Under the pieces are notes generated by a model. It did no database searches. It saw only the letters and a program-made list of their open reading frames with translations, and was not told the DNA's origin. Positions 1 through 6,971 of a stretch of 26,454 nt of DNA are shown piece after piece; position 1 is the stretch's first letter; the number at the start of each line of letters is the position of its first letter. This DNA comes from Avanaerovorax sp964442135 (lineage in GTDB: Bacteria > Bacillota > Clostridia > Peptostreptococcales > Anaerovoracaceae): assembly GCA_964442135.1 (NCBI GenBank), contig CAYTYN010000019.1, forward strand, positions 1 through 26,454. The letters are read 5' to 3'. Made by a program: the position numbers and the translations under genes.

Positions 1-512
1 CCGCCGCCAATGCCGGCTCCAAAACTGCCCCCTTCAGCGGTCAGAGAACCGTCGCCGCTTTCCGAGGTGATTGTCAAAGAGCCTGAGGTGGCGTCACTGA
101 ATTCTATTCCGGCATAAGTCTGTCCGGTTGAAGTGAAAATGTTATCACCCTCCAATATCAGTGTAACCCTTGCTGTTCCGTCAATGCTCAATGGAGAAGA
201 ACCGGAATTGCTGATCTTTACATCTCTCAACGTTAACTCAACTTCCAGCTCTTCTTCAATCTCTATCCGGTAGCCGGAGTATACGTCATCGGATCCGTCT
301 CCGGCGATGATATAGGATCCGGATTCGGTGATGGAAATTAACGTAACACCGTCAATATTTTCATGTGTCCAGCCGCTATCGCCGTCCACAGTTAAATCAC
401 CCACAGCGGTGCCTGTTCCCTGAGCATATGCAGGAAAGCCCACAAGACTTAAAATCATGACCGCCGCAAGTCCGATAGCTGACAGCCTCTTTAATTTTTT
501 CCTCCTCTTCAC
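1..512 (-). CDS. Secreted beta-rich surface protein, N-terminal part (cut by window edge)
   Basis: About 170 codons read leftward from a GTG at 512-510 with no stop before the window edge. An AAGGAGAG-like ribosome binding site lies at 521-528, 8 bases before the GTG. The product starts with a Lys/Arg-rich stretch (KRRKKLKR), a hydrophobic core and an Ala-Tyr-Ala signal peptidase I site at about residue 30, so it is exported. The mature part is a run of short alternating strands (ISITESGSYIIAGD, VELTLRDVKISNSGSSPLSI, VTLILEGDN, LTITSESGDGSLTAEGG) ending in a Gly-rich GAGIGGG turn. This resembles the beta-helix 'carbohydrate-binding domain' surface proteins of Clostridia (Cthe_2159 type). The ligand and the C-terminal anchoring are not visible. 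Export is well supported; the family assignment is moderate and rests on pattern. Confidence 0.72.
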   Translation of the reverse strand, partial: MKRRKKLKRLSAIGLAAVMILSLVGFPAYAQGTGTAVGDLTVDGDSGWTHENIDGVTLISITESGSYIIAGDGSDDVYSGYRIEIEEELEVELTLRDVKISNSGSSPLSIDGTARVTLILEGDNIFTSTGQTYAGIEFSDATSGSLTITSESGDGSLTAEGGSFGAGIGG

Positions 513-607
513 GCAATGATCTCTCCTTTCTTAACCTTACTCACAAATCGCAGAATCCGTGCTGCCTGCCGAGTATCGCCACAACTGTTCCCACATTTGT
601 TTTTCTC

Positions 608-636
608 ATTGTATATCATGCCATCAGTAGATACAA
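608..636 (-). promoter_or_regulatory. Probable sigma-A promoter for the surface-protein gene
   Basis: On the minus strand, TTGTAT (636-631), a 17-base spacer and TACAAT (613-608) form a plausible -35/-10 pair. It lies about 95 bases upstream of the GTG start at 512. No other candidate of equal quality was seen between 513 and 640. Confidence 0.5.
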
Positions 637-687
637 CATGTAATTGATATTGATACCCCCAAGGGGCGTCCGTACACTGTCCTTATA

Positions 688-716
688 TTGAAAACAGTGA
701 GCCTTCATGGTAAAAT
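688..716 (+). promoter_or_regulatory. Probable sigma-A promoter for the permease operon
   Basis: TTGAAA (688-693), a 17-base spacer and TAAAAT (711-716). Transcription would begin near 723 and leave an untranslated leader of about 250 bases before the permease ATG at 971. It is the best promoter-like pair on this strand in the gap. Confidence 0.55.
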
Positions 717-810
717 AAACGAAAATCTGTTTTGACCTGAACCTTTCACTATCTTTGATGACGAGGATCAGGAAGCTGCCTTGTGAAAAAAGAGAATCAG
801 AGGGTTTGTT

Positions 811-990
811 ATGCTTTTATTCCCGGCTTTGCTGATGTTTCTGCCTACGATACGGGAAGAGGACGGCCATGCCGAGAGTGTAAAATCCGCAACAGCTTAT
901 ATGGGAAGCGGCCAACTACATCATGCGGTGAAAGTTATAAAAAAGTTTGAAAGAAAAGGAGGACGATTAAATGGAAGCAAAGAAGCATGA
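811..990 (+). CDS. Possible 59-residue leader ORF overlapping the permease start
   Basis: ATG at 811 is preceded by GAGGG (800-804) at a 6-base spacing. The frame runs 59 codons to TGA at 988-990, so it ends 20 bases inside the permease gene in another frame. The product has a short hydrophobic start (LLFPALLMFLP) followed by a charged, basic C-terminal half and matches no family known to me. Its stop lies close to the permease ATG at 971, an arrangement compatible with translational coupling or leader control. It may equally be chance or a remnant; no homology supports it. Confidence 0.25.
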   Translation: MLLFPALLMFLPTIREEDGHAESVKSATAYMGSGQLHHAVKVIKKFERKGGRLNGSKEA

Positions 991-2359
991 AGGTAACTTC
1001 AAAAAGGCCATAGGACCTTTCAGCGGAATCAGCATAGTGGCCGGAATGGTCATCGGCTCCGGAGTTTATTATCTTGGCAGCTATGTGCTTGAACGGACAG
1101 GCATGAGCATGGGCTGGTCTCTTGTTGCGTGGATAGTAGGAGGCATTATTACTCTTATATCCGGCCTTTGCTTCGCTGAGCTCGGAGCCAGCATGCCGGT
1201 AGCCGGAGGACAGACCATCTATCTGAATCAAGCTTATCATCCGGTGTTTGGGTTTATTAACGGATTTTCCTGCTTCCTGCTTACCGGTTCGGGAGGCGTG
1301 GCTGCTCTTGCTATGGCGGCTGTCACGGCTTACAGGACGGTATTCGACATCAGCGATGTCATGGTCAAAGTTCTGGCTATAGCCATAATACTGGCATTGA
1401 TGACCATAAATTTACTGGGCGTAAAGCAGATGGCACTTTACCAAAATTTTTCTATGGTAATAAGGATGGTGCCAATTGTTCTCATCATAGGAATAGGACT
1501 GATCGCAGGGAATCAGAGTCCGGATCTGAGCTTGTCCCTTGAAGGCACTCCTGCCGAGGGAGGTGGAATTTCCGGTGTTATCTCCATGGTGGGATTCGCT
1601 ACATTTGCTTCATTGTGGGCATATGACGGGTGGTACAATCTTAATACCGTAGCAGAGGAAATGCGCAATCCTAAGAAGGACTTGCCCTTTGCCATCATAA
1701 CCTCTCTCGTAGGAGTAACGCTTGTATATGCGCTTTTCTATCTTGCAGTATACAGAGTGCTGCCTCATGAGGATATAGTCAACATGATAAACAATGGAGA
1801 GCTTTATCTCGGCAACGAGGTGGTGGCGAGAACCCTCGGAGGAACGGGCATATGGATATTGCTCGTATGCATGACCATAGGTATAGTCGGCTCGGCTAAT
1901 GTAAATACTCTCTGTGATCCACGCACATACTATGCGATGTCAAAAGAAGGATATTTCCCCAAGTTTTTCGGTCATCTTGATGAAAAGCGCGGAGTTCCGT
2001 CCTATGGCATAATAGTATCCTCCGGCATGGCTGTACTGCTCGTAATATTCAACAGCTTGCAGGATCTTACAGATATGCTCATATTCACCACTTCTATATT
2101 GAATGTGATGACTGTCTTTGCCGTATTGATAATGAGGAAAAAACATCCTGATCTGGAAAGACCATATAAGGTTTGGGGAGGTACCTTTACCATCGTCCTG
2201 ACGTGTATCGCGTATATAATCCTGATGATCAATGAGTTCATAGACGCTCCGAAGGCGGCCGTTATAGGTATAGGAATAAATGTGGCCGGAGTGCTGGTGT
2301 ATATGTACTTCAGAAAGAAAAACGGCGGCAGGGATTATGCCGGAGAGGGAATTGAATAA
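971..2359 (+). CDS. APC-superfamily amino acid permease
   Basis: A 462-residue integral membrane protein with about 12 hydrophobic segments. It starts with the APC signature region: cytoplasmic lysine-rich leader, then PFSGISIVAGMVIGSGVYYL, whose Gly-rich unwound TM1 binds the substrate backbone in this family. TM2-3 carry GLCFAELGASMPVAGGQ, which fits the conserved FAELGxxxPxxGG segment. TM6 has ATFASLWAYDGWYNLNTVAEEMRNPKKDLP, a typical LAT-type YDGW...EE..NP..DLP stretch (split here by position, residues roughly 212-242). It should import or exchange an amino acid across the cell membrane; the substrate cannot be read. The ATG at 971 follows AAAGGAGGA (956-964). Only 3 bases separate it from the next gene, so the two are co-transcribed and probably translationally coupled. 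Confidence 0.9.
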   Translation: MEAKKHEGNFKKAIGPFSGISIVAGMVIGSGVYYLGSYVLERTGMSMGWSLVAWIVGGIITLISGLCFAELGASMPVAGGQTIYLNQAYHPVFGFINGFSCFLLTGSGGVAALAMAAVTAYRTVFDISDVMVKVLAIAIILALMTINLLGVKQMALYQNFSMVIRMVPIVLIIGIGLIAGNQSPDLSLSLEGTPAEGGGISGVISMVGFATFASLWAYDGWYNLNTVAEEMRNPKKDLPFAIITSLVGVTLVYALFYLAVYRVLPHEDIVNMINNGELYLGNEVVARTLGGTGIWILLVCMTIGIVGSANVNTLCDPRTYYAMSKEGYFPKFFGHLDEKRGVPSYGIIVSSGMAVLLVIFNSLQDLTDMLIFTTSILNVMTVFAVLIMRKKHPDLERPYKVWGGTFTIVLTCIAYIILMINEFIDAPKAAVIGIGINVAGVLVYMYFRKKNGGRDYAGEGIE

Positions 2360-2362
2360 GGA

Positions 2363-3769
2363 ATGAAAGAGATAAAGTACGATGATATCGGCTGTCTGGC
2401 ATTTCCGCTGCCGGAGGATATAGAAAAAGAAAAATGGAGCGGTCATTTCGACAGGGCGAGGGCTTTAATAAAAAAAAGACTTGCGGATGAAGGGGAGCTT
2501 TTATCTCTAAAAAAACGGCTGGTTCTGGAGCTTAATAATCTCGACTATATTGAAAGCCGGTATACTGTTACGGAAAAAGATGCGCTGCAAATAATAAGAG
2601 CAAAGATACCTGACATGACTGTCGGCGAATTTGAGCAAATGCGCATAGATGGGAAAACCGACTGGATGTATATAAACGAGCAGGTCAGATATATCGATTG
2701 CTTCGACGCGACCCTTTATAAAACGTATCCGGAAATCTGGAAACGCCTTTCCTCAGGAGATACCAGTGACTACAGCGCAATCCGGAAAGTGGTGGATAAC
2801 GCGGTTAATGGGGAGATAATGAAAGCTCACATTCATATACGCCACGATTTTAAGGTAAAGGTGAAGCCTCAAGACTATGGAAGAATCATAAGAGTACATA
2901 TGCCGGTGCCTTGTGAGAGGGGAAGCGTATCGGGGCTTAGGATAATAAAAGTGGATCCGAAGCCGGTATCTGTACCGAAGGGCGAATGCTTCCAGCCTGT
3001 AATTTATTTCGAAACCGAGGCGCATGGCGATGAATCCGGAGAAATGGTCTTTTCTGTTGAATATGAGCTGGACAATGTGGTAACATATACAGATGCTGCG
3101 TCTGTGGCAGAAGAGATCGACGAAATGGCTGCCGGCGAACCGTTGTCCGATGAATTTAAACCCTATCTTGAGGAAGAAATGCCCCATATCAGGTTTACAG
3201 AATATCTATGCAGTGTTTGTGAGGAAATTGTGGGGGATGAAAAATCGCCCCTTCGCAAAGCCAGAAAGATATATGACTGGATCACAATAAAAACAGACTA
3301 CAGGTTCGTGAGGGACTATTGCAGCATAGACAACCTGCCGGAATATTGTGCTCTTAATCGCAGGGGAGACTGCGGCGTACAGGCGCTGCTGTTCATAACC
3401 CTTTGCCGCATAGCAGGTATTCCCGCAAGATGGCAGTCGGGTCTTGATGCAAAACCGCAGGATGTAGGGGAACACGACTGGGCCATGTTTTATATTGCCG
3501 GAATGGGATGGCTTTATGCGGATCTGTCTTATGGGGGATCGTCCTATATACGGGGATCCATTGACCGTTGGAATTTTTACTTTGGTAATGTTGATCCGCT
3601 TAGGATTCCCATTAACGATGGTTTTCAGAAGGAATTTGATCCGCCGAAAAACCATTGGCGTATGGATCCTTATGATAACCAGTGCGGTGAAGCTGAATAT
3701 GATGATCGCGGCTTGTTTGCCACGGAAGTAGAATATGAGTATACGGATCTCGGCATAAAGCTGACATAG
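2363..3769 (+). CDS. Cytoplasmic transglutaminase-fold (papain-like) protein
   Basis: A 468-residue protein with no signal peptide and no membrane segment. The C-terminal half has the transglutaminase/peptidase core: RRGDCGVQALLF with Cys337, EHDWAMFY with His371 and YADLSYGG with Asp387, spaced as expected for a Cys-His-Asp triad. The first 280 or so residues contain a helical, charged segment and then a beta-rich segment that I do not recognise. In bacteria such proteins are usually thiol peptidases or amidases rather than cross-linking enzymes. It starts 3 bases after the permease, using a GGAGAGGG-rich stretch in the permease 3' end. A plausible reading is that the permease imports an amino-acid derivative or small peptide that this enzyme hydrolyses. 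The fold and triad are well supported; the substrate is unknown. Confidence 0.82.
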   Translation: MKEIKYDDIGCLAFPLPEDIEKEKWSGHFDRARALIKKRLADEGELLSLKKRLVLELNNLDYIESRYTVTEKDALQIIRAKIPDMTVGEFEQMRIDGKTDWMYINEQVRYIDCFDATLYKTYPEIWKRLSSGDTSDYSAIRKVVDNAVNGEIMKAHIHIRHDFKVKVKPQDYGRIIRVHMPVPCERGSVSGLRIIKVDPKPVSVPKGECFQPVIYFETEAHGDESGEMVFSVEYELDNVVTYTDAASVAEEIDEMAAGEPLSDEFKPYLEEEMPHIRFTEYLCSVCEEIVGDEKSPLRKARKIYDWITIKTDYRFVRDYCSIDNLPEYCALNRRGDCGVQALLFITLCRIAGIPARWQSGLDAKPQDVGEHDWAMFYIAGMGWLYADLSYGGSSYIRGSIDRWNFYFGNVDPLRIPINDGFQKEFDPPKNHWRMDPYDNQCGEAEYDDRGLFATEVEYEYTDLGIKLT

Positions 3770-3802
3770 GAAACAGAACTTGAACAAAAGGGGGTGGAAA
3801 CC

Positions 3803-3883
3803 GTGAAACAGCATAAACTTTGGGCATGGGCAGCGGTAGCCTGCTTTGTCATGGCCATGGTGACAGGATATAAGAAAAAATAA
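3803..3883 (+). CDS. 26-residue single-pass membrane peptide next to the metal ATPase
   Basis: GTG at 3803 is preceded by GGGGGTGG (3790-3797) at good spacing, and the frame closes at TAA 3881-3883. The peptide starts MKQHKLWAWAAVACFVMA and ends in GYKKK. It therefore has a basic N-terminus, one hydrophobic span of about 15-17 residues with two Trp and one Cys, and a Lys-rich tail. Tiny peptides of this pattern occur beside this class of P-type ATPase in Clostridia; that is recollection, not a search. Its place between the transglutaminase gene and the next small gene, on the same strand, suggests a small partner or regulator of the ATPase. A chance ORF is possible, but the ribosome binding site, composition and context argue for a real gene. 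Confidence 0.6.
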   Translation: MKQHKLWAWAAVACFVMAMVTGYKKK

Positions 3884-3913
3884 AGATTGTACTGAGACAA
3901 GGAGGAAACAGAC

Positions 3914-4195
3914 ATGAAAGTAGACGTTAAAAAAGATCAGATCGGGTTCTTTGCGGGGGGACTGCTCCTGGGTACCGCCGGCATAAAGCTTTTGTCCAGC
4001 AAGGACGCGAAAAAGGTATATTCTAAATGCACGGCGGCGGTTCTCCGCGCTAAGGCCAGCATCATGAAGACGGTAATGACTGTTCAGGAAAACGCTGAGG
4101 ACGTTTTGGCAGAGGCAAAACAGATAAACGAAGAGAGAGAGGCGGAAGAGGCGGCAAAGGTCTTCGACGACGCTGAGACAGCCGATGCCGAGTAA
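3914..4195 (+). CDS. Small glycine-rich membrane-anchored protein (DUF6110-like)
   Basis: A 93-residue protein. After a charged start (MKVDVKKDQ) there is one Gly-rich hydrophobic segment, IGFFAGGLLLGTAGIKLL (residues 10-27). A basic stretch with a Cys (VYSKCTAAVLRAK) follows, then a long, strongly acidic helical tail rich in Glu and Ala. ATG at 3914 follows AAGGAGGAA (3899-3907). It resembles the DUF6110 family that accompanies heavy-metal P-type ATPases in Clostridia, recalled with moderate confidence. The ATPase gene begins 15 bases downstream. The acidic tail could bind cations or contact the ATPase, but no biochemical role is shown by the sequence. Confidence 0.75.
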   Translation: MKVDVKKDQIGFFAGGLLLGTAGIKLLSSKDAKKVYSKCTAAVLRAKASIMKTVMTVQENAEDVLAEAKQINEEREAEEAAKVFDDAETADAE

Positions 4196-4210
4196 AAGCC
4201 GCGCCGAAGT

Positions 4211-6283
4211 ATGAAGTTTACGATAAAGCATGAAATAAAAGGCAGAATGAGGGTAAGCCTGGATCGCCGATCTATGACGCCGGTTCGGGCCGACGCTCTC
4301 CAGTACTATCTGGAGCAGCTTGACGGTGTAACAGGTGCAGTGGTGTACGAACTGACAGCAGACGCAGCCGTGACCTACGCCTGCGACAGAAGCGCCGTCA
4401 TAGACGCCCTTCGGGCCTTTTCCTATGAAAAGACAGAGGTGCCGGAGACCTACCTTCAGAACAGCGGACGGGAGCAGAATACCTTATACAGAGAGAAGCT
4501 TATCCAAAAGGTGATCGTCAGATACGCCAAGAAGCTTTTGCTCCCATATAACATAAGAGCCGTTATGACTGTCGCAGGAGCCGTGCCCTACATGCTTAAG
4601 GGTCTAAAGTGCTTGCGCCGGGGAAGGCTGGAGGTGCCGGTGCTGGACGCCGTCGCCATAGGAGCGTCCATAGGAAGAGGAAGCTTCGAAACGGCCGCGT
4701 CGGTAATGTTTCTTCTGGGCACGGGAGAGCTGCTGGAGGAGTGGACCCATAAGAAGTCCGTAGGCGATCTGGCCAGGAGTATGGCCCTGAAGGTGAACAA
4801 GGTTTGGCTGAAGAGGGAGGACGGAGACGTTCTCGTCCCAGCCTCGGAGATAGAGACTGGCGACCTGATACAGGTCAGGATGGGAAGCGTCATGCCTTTC
4901 GACGGCGTGGTGGAATCCGGAGAGGCCATGATAAATCAGTCGTCCATGACGGGAGAATCGGTGCCGGTGAAAAAAGAAGCCGAAGGGTACGTCTATGCGG
5001 GAACCGTCGTGGAGGAAGGCGAAATAGCCGTAAGAGTGAGAGAGACCAGAGGGTTCACCAGATATGAAAAGATAATCGCCATGATAGAGGAGACTGAAAA
5101 GCTGAAATCCGCCTCGGAAAGCAAGGCTGAACACTTAGCTGACAGGCTGGTGCCATATACTCTGGGCGGCACAGTGGTTACCTATCTCCTCACCCGAAAT
5201 GTGACGAAGGCTTTGGCGGTTCTCATGGTAGATTTTTCCTGCGCTTTGAAGCTGGCAATGCCTGTATCAGTTCTCTCAGCCATAAGAGAAGCGGGAAAAC
5301 ACGACATAATGGTCAAAGGCGGAAAGTACATGGAGGAGGTAGCCGACGCCGATGTTATTGTGTTTGATAAGACAGGAACTCTTACCGAGGCTAGGCCTGC
5401 CGTAAAGACTGTAGAAGCCTTCGGCGGAAGCGACATTGATGAGATGCTCAGGATAGCGGCCTGCCTCGAGGAACACTTCCCTCACTCCATGGCAAAGGCC
5501 GTGGTTCAGGAAGCCAAGGAAAAAGGTCTGGATCACGCCGAGATGCACTCAAATGTCAGCTACATAGTAGCCCACGGCATAGCCTCTGAAATCAACGGAA
5601 GGAGAGTAGTCATCGGAAGTCATCACTTCGTCTTCGAGGACGAAGGGTGCGCCATTCCGGAAGGAGAGGAGGAACGCTTTGACGCCATTCCGCCGGAATG
5701 CTCCCATCTTTATCTTGCCGTGGACGGCGAGCTCTCCGCGGTTATATGCATAGAGGATCCACTGAGGGAGGAATCGTCCCGTGTCATAGGAAGACTTAAG
5801 GAGATGGGCATAGAGAAGATAGTCATGCTGACGGGAGACAGCGAGCGGACGGCGGCATCTGTCGCCGAAAGCGTGGGCGTGGACGAATATCATGCCGAGG
5901 TTCTGCCGGAGGAGAAAGCGGCCTATGTGGAGAAGCTTAAGGCAGAAGGTCACACCGTCATAATGATAGGCGACGGTATCAATGATTCACCGGCTCTTTC
6001 CGCAGCCCACGTAGGTATAGCCGTCAGCGACGGATCGGAAATGGCTAGAGAAATAGCCGATATAACTATCGGCTCCGGAAGCCTTGAAGGCCTCATAACT
6101 CTGCGAGAGCTGAGCAGCCTTCAGGCGAAGAGAATAGACGGAAACTATAAAAAGATAGTGGGTATAAACGGAACTCTTATAGCCCTCGGTGTGAGCGGAC
6201 TGATCCGGCCGGCTTCATCGGCATGGCTCCATAACGCTTCTACCTTGGCTATCACCCTCGACAGCATGAGAGATCTGAAATAG
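4211..6283 (+). CDS. P1B-like heavy-metal translocating P-type ATPase
   Basis: A 690-residue ATP-driven membrane cation pump. Residues 1-75 form an HMA-like alpha/beta domain without the usual CxxC metal site. Actuator motif TGES is at 247-250, the phosphorylation motif DKTGT at 386-390 and the hinge GDGINDSPA near 586-594. The transmembrane metal motif, normally CPC or SPC, is Ser-Cys-Ala at 343-345 (DFSCALKLAMPVS), and the usual SEHPLA loop reads EEHFPHSMA (419-428). These features place it in a CtpC-like side branch of P1B pumps whose metal is uncertain. The ribosome binding site before ATG 4211 is weak (GCCGAAG), so translation is probably coupled to the upstream 93-residue gene. The C-terminus (HNASTLAITLDSMRDL) is typical of the branch. 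Pump identity is sure; the metal is not. Confidence 0.93.
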   Translation: MKFTIKHEIKGRMRVSLDRRSMTPVRADALQYYLEQLDGVTGAVVYELTADAAVTYACDRSAVIDALRAFSYEKTEVPETYLQNSGREQNTLYREKLIQKVIVRYAKKLLLPYNIRAVMTVAGAVPYMLKGLKCLRRGRLEVPVLDAVAIGASIGRGSFETAASVMFLLGTGELLEEWTHKKSVGDLARSMALKVNKVWLKREDGDVLVPASEIETGDLIQVRMGSVMPFDGVVESGEAMINQSSMTGESVPVKKEAEGYVYAGTVVEEGEIAVRVRETRGFTRYEKIIAMIEETEKLKSASESKAEHLADRLVPYTLGGTVVTYLLTRNVTKALAVLMVDFSCALKLAMPVSVLSAIREAGKHDIMVKGGKYMEEVADADVIVFDKTGTLTEARPAVKTVEAFGGSDIDEMLRIAACLEEHFPHSMAKAVVQEAKEKGLDHAEMHSNVSYIVAHGIASEINGRRVVIGSHHFVFEDEGCAIPEGEEERFDAIPPECSHLYLAVDGELSAVICIEDPLREESSRVIGRLKEMGIEKIVMLTGDSERTAASVAESVGVDEYHAEVLPEEKAAYVEKLKAEGHTVIMIGDGINDSPALSAAHVGIAVSDGSEMAREIADITIGSGSLEGLITLRELSSLQAKRIDGNYKKIVGINGTLIALGVSGLIRPASSAWLHNASTLAITLDSMRDLK

Positions 6284-6301
6284 AAAAATATACGGAAAGA
6301 G

Positions 6302-6358
6302 AAAGACAGCAGCGGGAAAGCCTAAAAAGAGAAGGCCGGCGGGATTGCTGTCTTTTCT
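6302..6358 (+). terminator. Probable Rho-independent terminator after the metal ATPase
   Basis: Ten-base arms AAAGACAGCA (6302-6311) and TGCTGTCTTT (6346-6355) enclose a 34-base loop and run into TTTTCTC. It lies 18 bases after the ATPase stop. The large loop lowers confidence slightly. Confidence 0.65.
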
Positions 6359-6401
6359 CGTTGCAGGAAAAACGAACGAAGTTTAAAAGAATGTTTTCTA
6401 C

Positions 6402-6419
6402 TTGTTAAAAAAAAGACAA
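6402..6419. promoter_or_regulatory. Possible Rex (NADH/NAD+ redox sensor) operator
   Basis: TTGTTAAAAAAAAGACAA is 18 bases long and matches the left half of the Rex consensus TTGTTAA-N4-TTAACAA exactly. In the right half only ACAA and one further base fit. It sits 8 bases upstream of the -35 element of the hydrogenase promoter. Rex controls fermentation and hydrogenase genes in many Clostridia and in Thermotoga. The weak right half keeps this tentative. Confidence 0.35.
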
Positions 6420-6426
6420 GGAGATG

Positions 6427-6454
6427 TTGATTTATATTCGCTATAATATATAAT
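6427..6454 (+). promoter_or_regulatory. Probable sigma-A promoter for hydCBA
   Basis: TTGATT (6427-6432), a 16-base spacer and TATAAT (6449-6454), within a very AT-rich stretch. A second TATAAT at 6442-6447 lacks a correctly spaced -35. The operon's first ATG is 40 bases downstream, after AGGAGG at 6484-6489. Confidence 0.6.
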
Positions 6455-6494
6455 ATATGTTGAGACTTTTTTAAAAAATAACCAGGAGGTATCT

Positions 6495-6971
6495 ATGTTG
6501 GATCAGAAGTACTATGATACGGCAGATGAGATAATCGCCCTTCACGGAGCGAAAGCATCCTCTCTCATCCCTATCATACAGGACATACAGAGTGAGTTCC
6601 GGTATCTGCCCGGCCAGATTTTATCCTATGTGGCAGAAAAGATCGGGATAACCGAGGCTAAGGCATACAGCGTCGCCACCTTCTACGAGAATTTCTCCTT
6701 TGAGCCAAAGGGAAAGTACGTGATAAAAGTGTGCGACGGTACAGCCTGTCACGTTAGGAAATCCATCCCGATTTTAGAGAGGCTCTACAGCGTTTTAGGA
6801 CTGTCGGAGGACAAGGCGACTACAGACGACATGCTGTTCACCGTGGAAACGGTTTCCTGTCTGGGAGCCTGCGGACTGGCGCCGGTTCTCACGGTCAACG
6901 ATAAGGTCTATCCGGCTATGGAGCCGGATGCGGCGGAAGCCTTGATAGAGGAACTGAGAGGAGCGGAGTAG
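6495..6971 (+). CDS. hydC: NAD-linked [FeFe] hydrogenase, NuoE-like subunit
   Basis: A 158-residue thioredoxin-fold [2Fe-2S] protein of the NuoE/HydC family. It has an N-terminal helical region (1-65) and the four cluster ligands Cys80, Cys85, Cys122 and Cys126 in the CX4C...CX3C pattern (VCDGTACH; SCLGACG). It passes electrons between the flavin/Fe-S subunit and the catalytic subunit of a soluble, NAD(H)-dependent, probably electron-bifurcating hydrogenase. The start has an ideal AGGAGG 5 bases upstream. Its TAG is directly followed by the ATG of hydB (no gap), so the three genes form one operon. Length is usual for the family. NuoE of a respiratory complex is unlikely because the catalytic hydrogenase subunit follows. 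Confidence 0.93.
   Translation: MLDQKYYDTADEIIALHGAKASSLIPIIQDIQSEFRYLPGQILSYVAEKIGITEAKAYSVATFYENFSFEPKGKYVIKVCDGTACHVRKSIPILERLYSVLGLSEDKATTDDMLFTVETVSCLGACGLAPVLTVNDKVYPAMEPDAAEALIEELRGAE

Larger units (their letters stand above)
513..970. other. Divergent intergenic region and permease leader
   Basis: These 458 bases separate the leftward surface-protein gene from the rightward permease. They hold a minus-strand promoter (608-636), a plus-strand promoter (688-716) and a leader of about 250 bases before the permease start. The leader contains a possible 59-codon ORF (811-990). A short imperfect CCTGA...TCAGG pairing near 736-772 was noticed but is too weak to call. Nothing else was recognised. 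Confidence 0.6.

Noticed and set aside
730..786. A short acidic peptide-like reading (FDDEDQEAAL then stop) that could be a gene remnant
   Set aside because: It is preceded by an in-frame stop and is too short to distinguish from chance.
3206..4231. A 341-codon minus-strand frame under the transglutaminase and small membrane genes
   Set aside because: It crosses several plus-strand genes and a promoter-free gap, and its product has no family pattern.
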